Shown piece by piece: positions 8,489 to 15,434 of a DNA stretch of 64,000 nt. This DNA comes from Terriglobia bacterium (GTDB lineage: Bacteria > Acidobacteriota > Terriglobia > Terriglobales > Acidobacteriaceae): the NCBI GenBank assembly GCA_020072845.1, contig JAIQGF010000001.1, positions 186,001 to 250,000 on the forward strand. The letters run 5' to 3'. A program made the position numbers and the translations under genes. The notes under the pieces are model-generated. The model was not told where the DNA came from, made no database searches, and was given only the letters and a program-made list of their open reading frames with translations. Numbering within the stretch: position 1 is the stretch's first letter; each line of letters begins with the position of its first letter.

Positions 8489-9648
8489 AAGAGCTTCTCC
8501 ACGAACATGCAATCCCCGTACGAATAAAACCTGTACCTCTTCTCCACCGCATGCTTGTACGCTGAAAGCACCTGCTCCCGCCCGGCAAACGCGCTCACCA
8601 GCATTAACAGCGTGGATTTCGGCAGATGAAAATTCGTCAGCATCGCCCCTACAATGCGAAATTCAAATCCCGGGTAAATGAAGATGTCTGCCTCTCCGCT
8701 CCCGGGTGCGATCTCCACGGTTTTGCTCGGTACTAGGTACTCGGTACTCGGTACTCGCGAAAGCGCCGCATACTCCAACGTCCGCACCGTCGTGGTCCCC
8801 ACCGCCACCACCCGTCTCCCCGCCGCCAGCGCGCCATTGATCTGCGCCGCCGCTTCCTCCGATATCCGGTACCACTCGCGATGCAGCTTGTGCTCTTCCA
8901 CCTTCTCCGCATGCACCGGCTGAAACGTCCCCAGCCCGACATGCAGCGTGATCTCCGCCGTCTCCATCCCCCGCGCCCGCATCCGCTCCAAAATTCCCGG
9001 CGTGAAATGCAGCCCGGCGGTGGGCGCCGCCACCGACCCCCGCGCCCGTGCATAGACCGTCTGATACCGCTCACGGTCCGCCGGCGCATCCGGACGCGCA
9101 ATATAGGGTGGCAACGGCACGTGCCCGATCCGCTCCACCACCGCGAAAAAGTCCTCCACCGGCTCGAATCGCAGGGTCCGCTCGCCAAATTCCCCGCGCG
9201 CAATCACCTCCGCCCGCAGCTCCCGGTTTTCGCCAAAAAACAGCTTCTCTCCAACCCCGATCTTTCGCCCCGGTCGAACCAATGCATTCCACACCAAGGG
9301 ATTTTCCGCCGTCGACCGTAGACCGTCGACCGTCGACTCCACCGGTCCCGTGAGCAAGACTTCCACTCTACCCTTCAGAAATTCCTTGGCCGCGGGATTG
9401 CGCTTGCTTACCGGCTGCGATCTTGCCCCGCTCCTGTGTCCATACAATCGGGCCGGAAACACACGTGTGTCGTTGAACACCACCAGGTCATCGGGACGAA
9501 GCAGGTCTGGCAGCTCGCGAAACCAGCGGTCCTCCATTCGACCAGTCTCCCGCGCCAGGTGCAGCATGCGCGACGCCGCCCTGTCCGCCAGCGGTGCCTG
9601 CGCGATCAGTTCTTCCGGAAGGTGGTAGTCGAACGCAGATACGAGCAC
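8485..9648 (-). CDS. queA: tRNA preQ1(34) S-adenosylmethionine ribosyltransferase-isomerase
   Basis: QueA transfers and isomerises the ribosyl part of S-adenosylmethionine onto preQ1 at tRNA position 34 to form epoxyqueuosine. The sequence shows the family start [17 protein letters not shown], then [26 protein letters not shown], and [21 protein letters not shown] near the end. The start is GTG at 9648. At 387 residues it exceeds the usual 340-350. The excess includes two stretches translated from short tandem repeats, residues about 103-114 ([10 protein letters not shown]) and 297-308 ([11 protein letters not shown]). Both stay in frame and lie between conserved blocks, so the enzyme is probably functional. 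The gene converges on the preceding orphan gene with a 4-base overlap. Confidence 0.95.
   Translation of the reverse strand: MLVSAFDYHLPEELIAQAPLADRAASRMLHLARETGRMEDRWFRELPDLLRPDDLVVFNDTRVFPARLYGHRSGARSQPVSKRNPAAKEFLKGRVEVLLTGPVESTVDGLRSTAENPLVWNALVRPGRKIGVGEKLFFGENRELRAEVIARGEFGERTLRFEPVEDFFAVVERIGHVPLPPYIARPDAPADRERYQTVYARARGSVAAPTAGLHFTPGILERMRARGMETAEITLHVGLGTFQPVHAEKVEEHKLHREWYRISEEAAAQINGALAAGRRVVAVGTTTVRTLEYAALSRVPSTEYLVPSKTVEIAPGSGEADIFIYPGFEFRIVGAMLTNFHLPKSTLLMLVSAFAGREQVLSAYKHAVEKRYRFYSYGDCMFVEKLF
8726..8758. repeat. GGTACTCG tandem repeat inside queA
   Basis: Four copies of a GGTACTCGGTACTAGG-like word, in frame within queA, encode [11 protein letters not shown] on the minus strand. 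Confidence 0.75.
9308..9342. repeat. GTCGACCGT tandem repeat inside queA
   Basis: Four copies of a GTCGACCGTAGACC-like word, in frame within queA, encode part of an [13 protein letters not shown] stretch. Confidence 0.7.
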
Positions 9649-9650
9649 GG

Positions 9651-9744
9651 GTAATCTCGTAATTTTGTATTTGGTAATTTAGTAATTTTTCGGGCCGTGT
9701 TCCGGCAAATTACCAGATTACGAAGTTACCAAATTACGAAATCG
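9651..9744. repeat. GGTAATTT-word inverted repeat
   Basis: The left arm has GTATTTGGTAATTTAGTAAT and the right arm AAATTACCAGATTACG and AAGTTACCAAATTACG. The arms can fold into an AT-rich hairpin in the divergent queA / aldolase promoter region. Confidence 0.7.
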
Positions 9745-9806
9745 GCCGTTTGCCTGCCCCCGCTCCCGTGCGTTACCATGCTCGGGCCCCGAAGGCCAGC
9801 GCAATT

Positions 9807-9820
9807 ACTACATATGTAGT
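9807..9820. promoter_or_regulatory. 14-bp perfect palindrome before the aldolase gene
   Basis: ACTACATATGTAGT is a perfect palindrome ending two bases before the ATG at 9823, where the ribosome-binding site is expected. An operator for a sugar-responsive dimeric repressor is an inference; no regulator gene is adjacent. Confidence 0.4.
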
Positions 9821-9822
9821 TA

Positions 9823-10677
9823 ATGAAGAGCGAACGCCAGCACCGGGAAGACATCGTGCGCTTTGGCCGCATGCTGCACCAGCGCGGCTACATTGCCGCC
9901 ACTGACGGCAACCTCTCCGTCCGCATCGACCCCGAGACCGTTCTCTCCACCCCAACGGGCATGAGCAAGGGCATGCTCGAGCCCGAGGACCTGGTGGTGG
10001 TGGACATGAAGGGCAAAAAGGTCACTGGCCGCCGCCAGGTGTCGAGTGAAATCGGCATGCACCTGCTCATCTACTCCCTGCGTCCGGACACCCACGGCAT
10101 CGTGCACGCGCATCCGCCTACTGCCACGGGATACGCCGCCGCCGGCCTGCCGCTGAATCAGGCGCTGATCTCCGAAATCGTGCTTTCCCTGGGATGCATT
10201 CCCCTGGCGCGCTACGCGACGCCCGGAACGCCTGAACTGGTGGCGGCGCTGGAGCCGCTCGTCCCGCAGTACGACGCCATCCTGATGGCGAACCACGGCG
10301 TCGTCACCTACGGCGAGGACCTGACGCGCGCCTACATGAAAATGGAAACTGTCGAGCACTTCGCGCAGATCACGCTGGTCACGCACCTGCTCGGCCGCCA
10401 GCAACTGCTCACCCAGGACGACGTCAGCAAGCTCATTGACGCGCGCGAGCGCTACGGCCTTACCGGACCGGCGAAAGGAACCGTTGCCTGCCCGGTGACG
10501 GCGGGTTCTGCGCCGCCGCCATCGCGGGAATCAGCCGGCGTCCTGCCCTTCGCCCCCGCCAAAGGTGGGGAAGGTCCTAAGCCGCAGGACGGAGGCGGCA
10601 AGATCACGGTTACGCGCGAGGAACTGGCCGCCATCGTGGAAGACGCGCTGCGCCAAACCGGCAAGCGGCGCTGGTAA
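9823..10677 (+). CDS. Class II aldolase with putative microcompartment-targeting tail
   Basis: Residues 1-200 are a class II aldolase/adducin domain of the L-fuculose-phosphate aldolase type. TDGNLSVR marks the phosphate-binding part, SEIGMH carries the catalytic Glu, and the zinc histidines are in IVHAHPPTA and MANHGVVTYGED. Such enzymes cleave deoxyhexulose-1-phosphates into dihydroxyacetone phosphate and lactaldehyde. After about 205 comes a Pro/Gly/Ala-rich linker of some 50 residues, then TREELAAIVEDALRQTGKRR. This short amphipathic helix at the very C-terminus resembles an encapsulation peptide. Four shell-protein genes follow directly, so the enzyme is probably the cargo of this microcompartment. 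The substrate is not settled by sequence; a fucose or rhamnose product is my best guess. Confidence 0.88.
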   Translation: MKSERQHREDIVRFGRMLHQRGYIAATDGNLSVRIDPETVLSTPTGMSKGMLEPEDLVVVDMKGKKVTGRRQVSSEIGMHLLIYSLRPDTHGIVHAHPPTATGYAAAGLPLNQALISEIVLSLGCIPLARYATPGTPELVAALEPLVPQYDAILMANHGVVTYGEDLTRAYMKMETVEHFAQITLVTHLLGRQQLLTQDDVSKLIDARERYGLTGPAKGTVACPVTAGSAPPPSRESAGVLPFAPAKGGEGPKPQDGGGKITVTREELAAIVEDALRQTGKRRW

Positions 10678-10765
10678 TTGGCAATTCGCCATTGGCAATT
10701 GGCTATGGGCCGCGTAAGATTCCGGTTCTTACATTACTGGGAACCGGCAACTGACAACCGAAAAG
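10674..10765. repeat. GGCAATTGGC-word repeats
   Basis: Copies of GGTAATTGGCAATTCGCC and TTGGCAATTGGC, followed by GGTTCTTACATTACTGG and ACCGGCAACTGACAACCG, fill the gap between the aldolase and the BMC-H gene. Confidence 0.6.
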
Positions 10766-10790
10766 CGAGAACTCATAACGGGAGACTCAC

Positions 10791-11090
10791 ATGGGTGAAG
10801 CATTGGGAATGATTGAAACGCGCGGTCTGGTGGCGATGATTGAGGCCTCCGACGCCATGGTGAAGGCCGCCAAGGTCACGCTGGTGGGCTGGGAAAAGAT
10901 CGGCTCGGGCTACGTCACCGCCCTGGTGCGCGGCGATGTGGCCGCCGTCAAAGCCGCCACCGACGCCGGCGCCGCCGCCGCGCGCCGCGTCGGCGAACTC
11001 ATCGCCGTGCACGTGATCCCGCGTCCGCACGCCAGCCTGGAAGACGTGCTGCCCATCGGCCGCGTCATCACCGCCAAGGCCGGAGCCTAG
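10791..11090 (+). CDS. Bacterial microcompartment hexameric shell protein (BMC-H)
   Basis: The 99-residue product is a single BMC domain. It begins [20 protein letters not shown], continues with a [21 protein letters not shown] strand pair, and ends [16 protein letters not shown], all close to the PduA/EutM/CcmK pattern. Six copies form a flat hexagonal tile with a central pore, and the GSG loop (about residues 40-42) would line the pore as in PduA-type shells. It follows the putative cargo aldolase by 113 bp and has its own ribosome-binding site (GGGAG). A single BMC-H plus three BMC-P genes is a small set; no BMC-T gene is in the window. Confidence 0.95.
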   Translation: MGEALGMIETRGLVAMIEASDAMVKAAKVTLVGWEKIGSGYVTALVRGDVAAVKAATDAGAAAARRVGELIAVHVIPRPHASLEDVLPIGRVITAKAGA

Positions 11091-11191
11091 GAATTGGTAA
11101 TCGGGTAATTTGTAATTGGGCAATTTGTCCGAAGCCCGTTGGCAATCGAGCTTTCGTTTTCAATTGCAAATTACAAATTGCAAATTACAAA
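11091..11191. repeat. GGTAATTTG-word inverted repeat
   Basis: GGTAATCGGGTAATTTG and GTAATTGGGCAATTTG face CAAATTACAAATTGCAAATT. This can form a hairpin between two shell-protein genes. Confidence 0.7.
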
Positions 11192-11227
11192 TGCAGCGGG
11201 CCGTTCGCGCCCGCAAGGATCATTGCG

Positions 11228-11554
11228 ATGCTTCTCGCACGCGTAGTAGGCACGGTAGTCGCCACGCGCAAGGACGACCGCCTGCAAGGCCGCAAGCTGC
11301 TGGTCTGCCGTTCGGTCACGCCGGACGGCACGGTGGAGGGCGGCTACGTCGTCGCCGTGGACACGGTGGGCGCCGGCGTTCATGAAACGGTGCTGCTGGT
11401 GAGCGGTTCCTCGGCCCGCATGGCCGGCGGAAAGGAATCGCCGGTGGACAGCGCCGTCGTCGGCATTGTGGACGAGGTCCGCACCGAGAACGACTCCGAG
11501 TCTTCGTCTTACAACAAGCGCACCACCGCCGTCGCCGGCAAATCGAAACACTGA
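11228..11554 (+). CDS. Microcompartment pentameric vertex protein 1 (BMC-P, EutN/CcmL)
   Basis: The 108-residue product opens MLLARVVGTVVATRKDDRLQ and continues with GRKLLVCRSV, AVDTVGAGVHETVLLVSGSSA and SPVDSAVVGIVDEV. These are the four recognisable blocks of the EutN/CcmL/CsoS4 family, which forms pentamers that close the vertices of microcompartment shells. The first of three consecutive BMC-P genes. The N-terminal strand motif A-x-V-x-G-x-V and the terminal VGIVDE motif are shared by all three. The 22-residue tail is polar. No strong ribosome-binding site is visible before the ATG, so it may be translated less than its neighbours. Confidence 0.93.
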   Translation: MLLARVVGTVVATRKDDRLQGRKLLVCRSVTPDGTVEGGYVVAVDTVGAGVHETVLLVSGSSARMAGGKESPVDSAVVGIVDEVRTENDSESSSYNKRTTAVAGKSKH

Positions 11555-11637
11555 GGGTAATTGCCGAATTGCCGAACTGCGGAATCGGTGAATTGGTTTT
11601 CAATTCGGCAGTTCGGCACTTCCGCAATTCCGCAATG
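11552..11637. repeat. GAATTGCCG-word inverted repeat
   Basis: AATTGCCGAATTGCCGAAC is faced by AATTCGGCAGTTCGGC and TTCCGCAATTCCGC. A hairpin between BMC-P genes 1 and 2 is possible. Confidence 0.7.
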
Positions 11638-11646
11638 GGTTAGCTC

Positions 11647-12027
11647 ATGATGCTCGCGAAAGTCATCGGCACCGTGGTTTGCACCGTCAAGTACCCGACG
11701 CTGGAAGGCTGCAAGCTCCTGGTGCTCCAGCCGGTGAACAAGGACGGCGTTCCGCGCGGCAAGACCCTGGTCGGCATTGACGCCGTCGGGGCCGGGGTCG
11801 GCGAAACCGTGTACTGGTGCCGTGGCCGCGAAGCCGCTCTCGCCTTCGATCATGAAGTCGTCAGCGACGCCAGCATTGTCGGCATCGTGGACGAGATCAC
11901 CGCCGCCGATCAGTCCGGCTCCGCCTCATCGGCCGCTGGTCCCGCCTGCACGGCTGTCGGTCCGGCGTCCCCCGCGGCGCCTGCCGTGAAATCGCGCGCT
12001 GCCGCCGAGAAGCGAGGCCGCCGATGA
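11647..12027 (+). CDS. Microcompartment pentameric vertex protein 2 (BMC-P), with tail
   Basis: This 126-residue BMC-P protein begins MMLAKVIGTVVCTVKYPTLE and carries CKLLVLQPVNKDG, GIDAVGAGVGETVYWCRG and SIVGIVDEITAAD, the EutN/CcmL blocks. Compared with the other two it has a C-terminal extension of about 35 residues, rich in Ala, Ser and Pro and ending with a basic AAEKRGRR. Several cysteines, including one next to the strand (VYWCRG), are unusual among the three paralogues. The TGA stop overlaps the ATG of the next gene (ATGA), so the two are translationally coupled. The three paralogues may form homo- or hetero-pentamers. Confidence 0.93.
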   Translation: MMLAKVIGTVVCTVKYPTLEGCKLLVLQPVNKDGVPRGKTLVGIDAVGAGVGETVYWCRGREAALAFDHEVVSDASIVGIVDEITAADQSGSASSAAGPACTAVGPASPAAPAVKSRAAAEKRGRR

Positions 12028-12305
12028 TCATCGGACGCATCCTCGGCGAAGTGGTTGCCACCCGCAAGCACAAGTCGCACGAAGGCCGGAAGGTGCTGCT
12101 GGTGCAGCCGCTCGCGCTTGACGATTCCGCCCGCGGCGAGCCCATCCTCGCCCTCGACACCGTGGACGCCGGCGTCGGCGACCGCGTGCTCGTCGTCCAG
12201 GAAGGCTACGGCGCCATGACCGCCGCCGGCCGCCCCAACTCTCCGATTGATATGAGCGTCATCGGCGTGGTGGACGAGATCGAACTAGCCGCTGACGAAC
12301 GCTGA
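12024..12305 (+). CDS. Microcompartment pentameric vertex protein 3 (BMC-P)
   Basis: The 93-residue product, MIIGRILGEVVATRKHKSHE to SVIGVVDEIELAADER, is the shortest BMC-P of the cluster. It has the family blocks GRKVLLVQPL and LDTVDAGVGDRVLVVQEG. It overlaps the preceding gene by four bases. It ends the cluster, and the next gene is convergent. The order aldolase, BMC-H, three BMC-P recalls the sugar-degrading Planctomycetes/Verrucomicrobia-type loci, but the expected aldehyde dehydrogenase, phosphotransacylase and alcohol dehydrogenase are absent from the flanks here. These would have to be encoded elsewhere. Confidence 0.93.
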   Translation: MIIGRILGEVVATRKHKSHEGRKVLLVQPLALDDSARGEPILALDTVDAGVGDRVLVVQEGYGAMTAAGRPNSPIDMSVIGVVDEIELAADER

Positions 12306-12418
12306 TCAACGCTGATCGAAGACCTTCTTCACCACCGAGTCACCGAGTGCACCGAGGTTCACCGAGAATGACTTGACTCCTCGGTGCGGCTCGGTGTCCT
12401 CGGTGTCTCGGTGGTGAA
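12306..12418. repeat. CACCGAG-word inverted repeat
   Basis: Plus-strand words TTCACCACCGAGTCACCGAG face CTCGGTGTCTCGGTGGTGAA. The long imperfect hairpin separates two convergent genes and may act as a two-way terminator, although no clear T-run follows. Confidence 0.65.
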
Positions 12419-12421
12419 CTC

Positions 12422-14785
12422 CTACTCTCCTCCGATGCGAAATCTCATTCCCGCGCGGAAATTCGCCCGCAGCGCCGGATATCCCGCCGACTCCTCGTAA
12501 TGCCGGTTGAGTGCGTTCTCGATATTCACATACGCGGTCATGCGGCTGTTGATCGCGCGCCACACGCCGAAATCCACGCGCGCGTAGCCCGCACTGTGCG
12601 TCACCGGCGGCAGCAGCCCCAGGAAATCGGAATCCGTGCGGCGTCCCAGAGCGGTCACGCCCACATCGCCGCCCCAGCGCCGCGCCGCGTACACCGCCAG
12701 CATCGAAGCCGCGTGCTTCGGCCGGCGCAGCAGCGGCGCGCCCGCGCTCAGCAGCGGATCGAACGCCAGCGGCGCGTTCAGGATCTGGGTTGAGGTGTAG
12801 GTATACGACGCGTCCACGCTCAACCGCGACCACGGCCGTGCCCGGAATTCCACCTCCGAGCCGTGCGCCAGCGCGCGGTTGATGTTCAGATACTGGCTGA
12901 CAAACAGCACCGGATCGAAGTTGAACTCAATCTGGTTGGTGAACAGGTTGTTGAAGTAGGTCGCGCCCAGCCAGTACTTACCCCCGACAAAGCTTTGCTG
13001 CACGCCCGCTTCCAGCGATCGGTTCTCCTCCGCCTTCAGGTTGGGGTTGGGAATGATCCCGAATCCGCCGACGCCGAACGATTCCTCCAGCCTCGGCTCC
13101 TTGATCCCGGTGCCGTAGGCAAACCGCAGCCGCGTGCCGGAAAAACTCCGGCCGCCCTTCAGCGCCAGCACACTGGCGGCAATCCTCGGCAGCACGCGAT
13201 TGCCGAAACTCTCGTTGCGCTCGAAGCGCGCGCCCGCGATCACCGTCACGCGCGTCCAGGTCAGCACCTCCTGCCCGAACACCGCGTGATTGCGCCGCAG
13301 CCCGTGGCCGAGCGGCAGCGAGGTCAGGTCTCCCACCCAGCCGTTCTCGTCCTCGAAGTGATAGCCGACCGTGGTTCGCGCCCAGCTTCGCGCTACGTAA
13401 TCGCCCTGGTAGTCGAAGCCGGCGCGATTGAGGTTGGCAAAATCGGAAAACGGGAAATCGAAGTTGCCGAACGCCGGCGAGACGCGTCCCGGATCCATGA
13501 ACGTGTCCACCACCGAGCGCCGGTGGTGATATTCGAAGCCACTGAAGCGGTGCTGCCAGCGCGATGGGCCCGCGATCGTCAGCTCGGCGCTTGCCAGGAA
13601 GTTGTTCTGCCGCGCGCGCGCGTCGCTGTCCGGCGGCAACAGCGGCTGGCCGTTGAAGTTCCAGAAACCCTGCACGCCGGTGCGGTCGGTGAAATGCCGC
13701 GTGCGCAGCCGGAATGTGGCGCGCGGCGCAATCTGTACCCCGATGTTGGCGCCCTCCAGCGAACTCGAATATTGGTCGTTGCTCCCCTGCCCGCTGGTGT
13801 TGAACTGCTCGCCGAACAGGTTGTAGTCGAATCGTCCGCGCGCGCCCGCCAGCGACACGTAGCCGCGCGCCGTGCCGAAGGTTCCGCCTTCCGCGCCGAA
13901 GCGCACCTCCGGCGTGCGCGTGGTTCCGGTCGCAGTCCAGGTCTGAATGACGCTGGTCATCGCGTCCGAGCCGTAGAGCGTGCTCTCCGCGCCGCGCACG
14001 AACTCCAGCCGGTCCACCTGGTACATCGGCGCCACGCCGAAATCGAAGGTGCCTCCGGGATCGTTCACCGCGACGCCGTCCACGATGACCTTGTTGTAGC
14101 GCGAGTCGCCGCCGCGCACGAACAGCGACGACAATCCGCCGCGCCGTCCGCTGGCGCTCACGATGGCTCCCGGAAGGAAGCGCAGCGTGTCAATCGCGCT
14201 CACGGGCTGGGTGGATGTCAATGCGTCCGGACCAAGCGACGACGTGTCGGAACCTGTGTCTTGACTGGGCAGGGGCGTGCGCTCCGCGCTCACCACCACG
14301 GTTGCCGCCGCGCTTGGCAGCTCCAGCTTGACCGTGATCTCGGCCTCGTGAGCGACCGAAGCCGCTTGCACGAGATTGACCTTTTCCCGCGCAGCCGACG
14401 CGTTGGTCATCGCCGGTGCAAATCCCGGGGCCAGCACTTCCACGCGATATGTTGTTGCGCTCAGTCCGCTGAACGCGCATGTTCCCTCGGCATTCGTCGT
14501 GCGCACCGCGACCGCGGTCGAGCTGTTCTGCGGATATACGGTGACGCGCGCGCCCGCCACCACCGCGGACTGCGGATCAACGACTTTGACCTTGAGCTCG
14601 GAGGCAAAGCTGCTCGCGACGGCCACGCTCGCCACCAAGATAAGAGTGGCAATGATGCAACGCGATAGCAATGGGAACCAGCCCGCAAAGCGGGCGGAAT
14701 TCGTTAGCCCACCGCGGAAGCGGTGGGAAAGCTGGAAGAAGAAAGCAGAGCGCCAGCGGCGCGACACAGGGACAAGCACGGCCAT
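12422..14785 (-). CDS. TonB-dependent outer-membrane receptor, BtuB-like (cobalamin uptake)
   Basis: Near the N-terminus is a signal segment (about 45-62, IIATLILVASVAVASSFAS). A carboxypeptidase-regulatory-like beta domain follows (about 65-160, GARVTVYPQNSS), then a plug domain (LFVRGGDSRYNKVIVDGV, EFVRGAESTLYG) and a barrel of about 500 residues ending in RAGMRFRIG. The cobalamin riboswitch upstream points to vitamin B12 or another corrinoid as cargo. The start is uncertain: a GTG at 14797, the ATG at 14785, a GTG at 14779 after AAAGGAGG, or a TTG at 14671. The TTG would begin directly before the signal peptide and skip a hairpin-rich stretch. I list the ATG. No tonB or btuCDF genes are adjacent. 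Confidence 0.9.
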   Translation of the reverse strand: MAVLVPVSRRWRSAFFFQLSHRFRGGLTNSARFAGWFPLLSRCIIATLILVASVAVASSFASELKVKVVDPQSAVVAGARVTVYPQNSSTAVAVRTTNAEGTCAFSGLSATTYRVEVLAPGFAPAMTNASAAREKVNLVQAASVAHEAEITVKLELPSAAATVVVSAERTPLPSQDTGSDTSSLGPDALTSTQPVSAIDTLRFLPGAIVSASGRRGGLSSLFVRGGDSRYNKVIVDGVAVNDPGGTFDFGVAPMYQVDRLEFVRGAESTLYGSDAMTSVIQTWTATGTTRTPEVRFGAEGGTFGTARGYVSLAGARGRFDYNLFGEQFNTSGQGSNDQYSSSLEGANIGVQIAPRATFRLRTRHFTDRTGVQGFWNFNGQPLLPPDSDARARQNNFLASAELTIAGPSRWQHRFSGFEYHHRRSVVDTFMDPGRVSPAFGNFDFPFSDFANLNRAGFDYQGDYVARSWARTTVGYHFEDENGWVGDLTSLPLGHGLRRNHAVFGQEVLTWTRVTVIAGARFERNESFGNRVLPRIAASVLALKGGRSFSGTRLRFAYGTGIKEPRLEESFGVGGFGIIPNPNLKAEENRSLEAGVQQSFVGGKYWLGATYFNNLFTNQIEFNFDPVLFVSQYLNINRALAHGSEVEFRARPWSRLSVDASYTYTSTQILNAPLAFDPLLSAGAPLLRRPKHAASMLAVYAARRWGGDVGVTALGRRTDSDFLGLLPPVTHSAGYARVDFGVWRAINSRMTAYVNIENALNRHYEESAGYPALRANFRAGMRFRIGGE
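14681..14727. repeat. Paired REP-like hairpins at the receptor N-terminus
   Basis: Two perfect palindromes: GCCCGC-AAA-GCGGGC (14681-14695) and CCCACCGC-GGAA-GCGGTGGG (14708-14727). They lie within the annotated N-terminal codons of the receptor, or in its leader if the TTG at 14671 is the true start. Confidence 0.7.
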
Positions 14786-14818
14786 CCTCCTTTGCACGCG
14801 AAAGGGGTTGTGGTTGGC

Positions 14819-15030
14819 GGTTCGCGCCGGTCTCCTGGCTTGCGACTTCTTCAGTTGTGAGTTGTGAGTTTTGAGTTCTGAGCAAGAATGCGATTGCTCA
14901 AAACTCAGAACTCACAACTCAGAACTCGACGCGCCTTCCCATCTTTCGACAGTGGCAGCGCCGGCGTACAGCGTCGCTTACAGTTGCGCGGCAGCGCGGG
15001 CTTTGCACCCGCTTCCCGTACGCGCGAACC
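14819..15030 (-). ncRNA. Cobalamin riboswitch with an expanded peripheral hairpin
   Basis: On the minus strand, in order, are GGTTCGCGC (closing stem), GGGAAGCGGGTGCAAAGCCC, GCGCAACTGTAA, GCCACTG, GGGAAGGC, and finally GCAAGCCAGGAGACCGGC followed by GCGCGAACC. The last pairs perfectly with the first nine bases to close P1. These are the conserved blocks of the AdoCbl-type riboswitch in their usual order. Between GGGAAGGC and AAGCCAGGAGACC an extra hairpin of about 70 bases is built from GAGTTGTGAGTTTTGAG-like words and their complement (14866-14935). The element precedes the BtuB-like receptor gene, whose expression it should repress when corrinoid is abundant. Confidence 0.9.
14866..14935. 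repeat. GAGTTxTGAGTT-word hairpin inside the riboswitch
   Basis: The plus strand reads GTTGTGAGTTTTGAGTTCTG, then a short loop, then CAAAACTCAGAACTCACAAC. Each arm holds three to four copies of a 7-8 base word. Confidence 0.8.
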
Positions 15031-15167
15031 AAGGTTGTCAAAGAACGTCACGCGAGCGCGTGAGCGGTACGACTCTATGGCCGATTGGAAGTTATGTCAA
15101 TGTCGGCGGCGATGGCGGGTGGCTGATAGCTCTGCGCTACGGCACGAAGCGTAACCTGTGCGATGGC

Positions 15168-15434
15168 CTACCGCGCTGCTTGATTCGCGCGGCGCTTCTC
15201 GAGTTGCTCGACCACGCTATCGAGATCGGGATAACCGGCGCCAAGGCTCCGTGTGAGCCAGTTTCCGCCGCGCTCGGCAATCCGCTCGCCGTCAGCAATC
15301 ACTTCGAACTGACCGGTCTTGCCAGGCGTCGTCACGGCATCAATGTTGAGGCGCTTTTTGATGAGGGTCACGAGACTCGCGACCTTGGCCCTGTTGTTCT
15401 GTCACGTCGGGCAGTGAACGATCTCGATCTTCAT
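15168..15434 (-). CDS. Rdx-family (SelW/SelT-like) selenoprotein with in-frame UGA
   Basis: From the ATG at 15434 the frame reads MKIEIVHCPT-UGA-QNNRAKVASLVTLIKKRL, then TGKTGQFEV-like sequence (GKTGQFEVIADGERIAERGG), and ends VVEQLEKRRANQAAR at TAG (15168). Read through, it gives 88 residues. The UGA is codon 11 and makes a C8-P-T-U11 (CxxU) motif, exactly where Rdx thioredoxin-fold proteins have CxxC or CxxU. Coding character continues on both sides of the UGA. A hairpin with a G-first apical loop lies 18-36 bases after it (15366-15384). A GGAGACGGG stretch precedes the ATG. A nonsense mutation in a Cys homologue is the alternative; no selA, selB or tRNA-Sec gene is in the window. Confidence 0.8.
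15366..15384 (-). promoter_or_regulatory. Putative bacterial SECIS hairpin
   Basis: The RNA GGTCGCGA-GTC-TCGTGACC forms an eight-pair stem (one G-U pair) with a three-base loop starting with G. The loop begins 26 bases after the UGA, inside the range known for SelB-dependent elements. Confidence 0.65.

Noticed and set aside
12863-14668. A 601-codon plus-strand frame opposite the TonB receptor
   Set aside because: The minus-strand frame has signal peptide, plug and barrel motifs; the plus frame has none.
15168-15371. A stand-alone 67-residue protein starting at GTG 15371
   Set aside because: This start lies inside the Rdx helix after the redox motif; the UGA-containing frame explains the sequence better.
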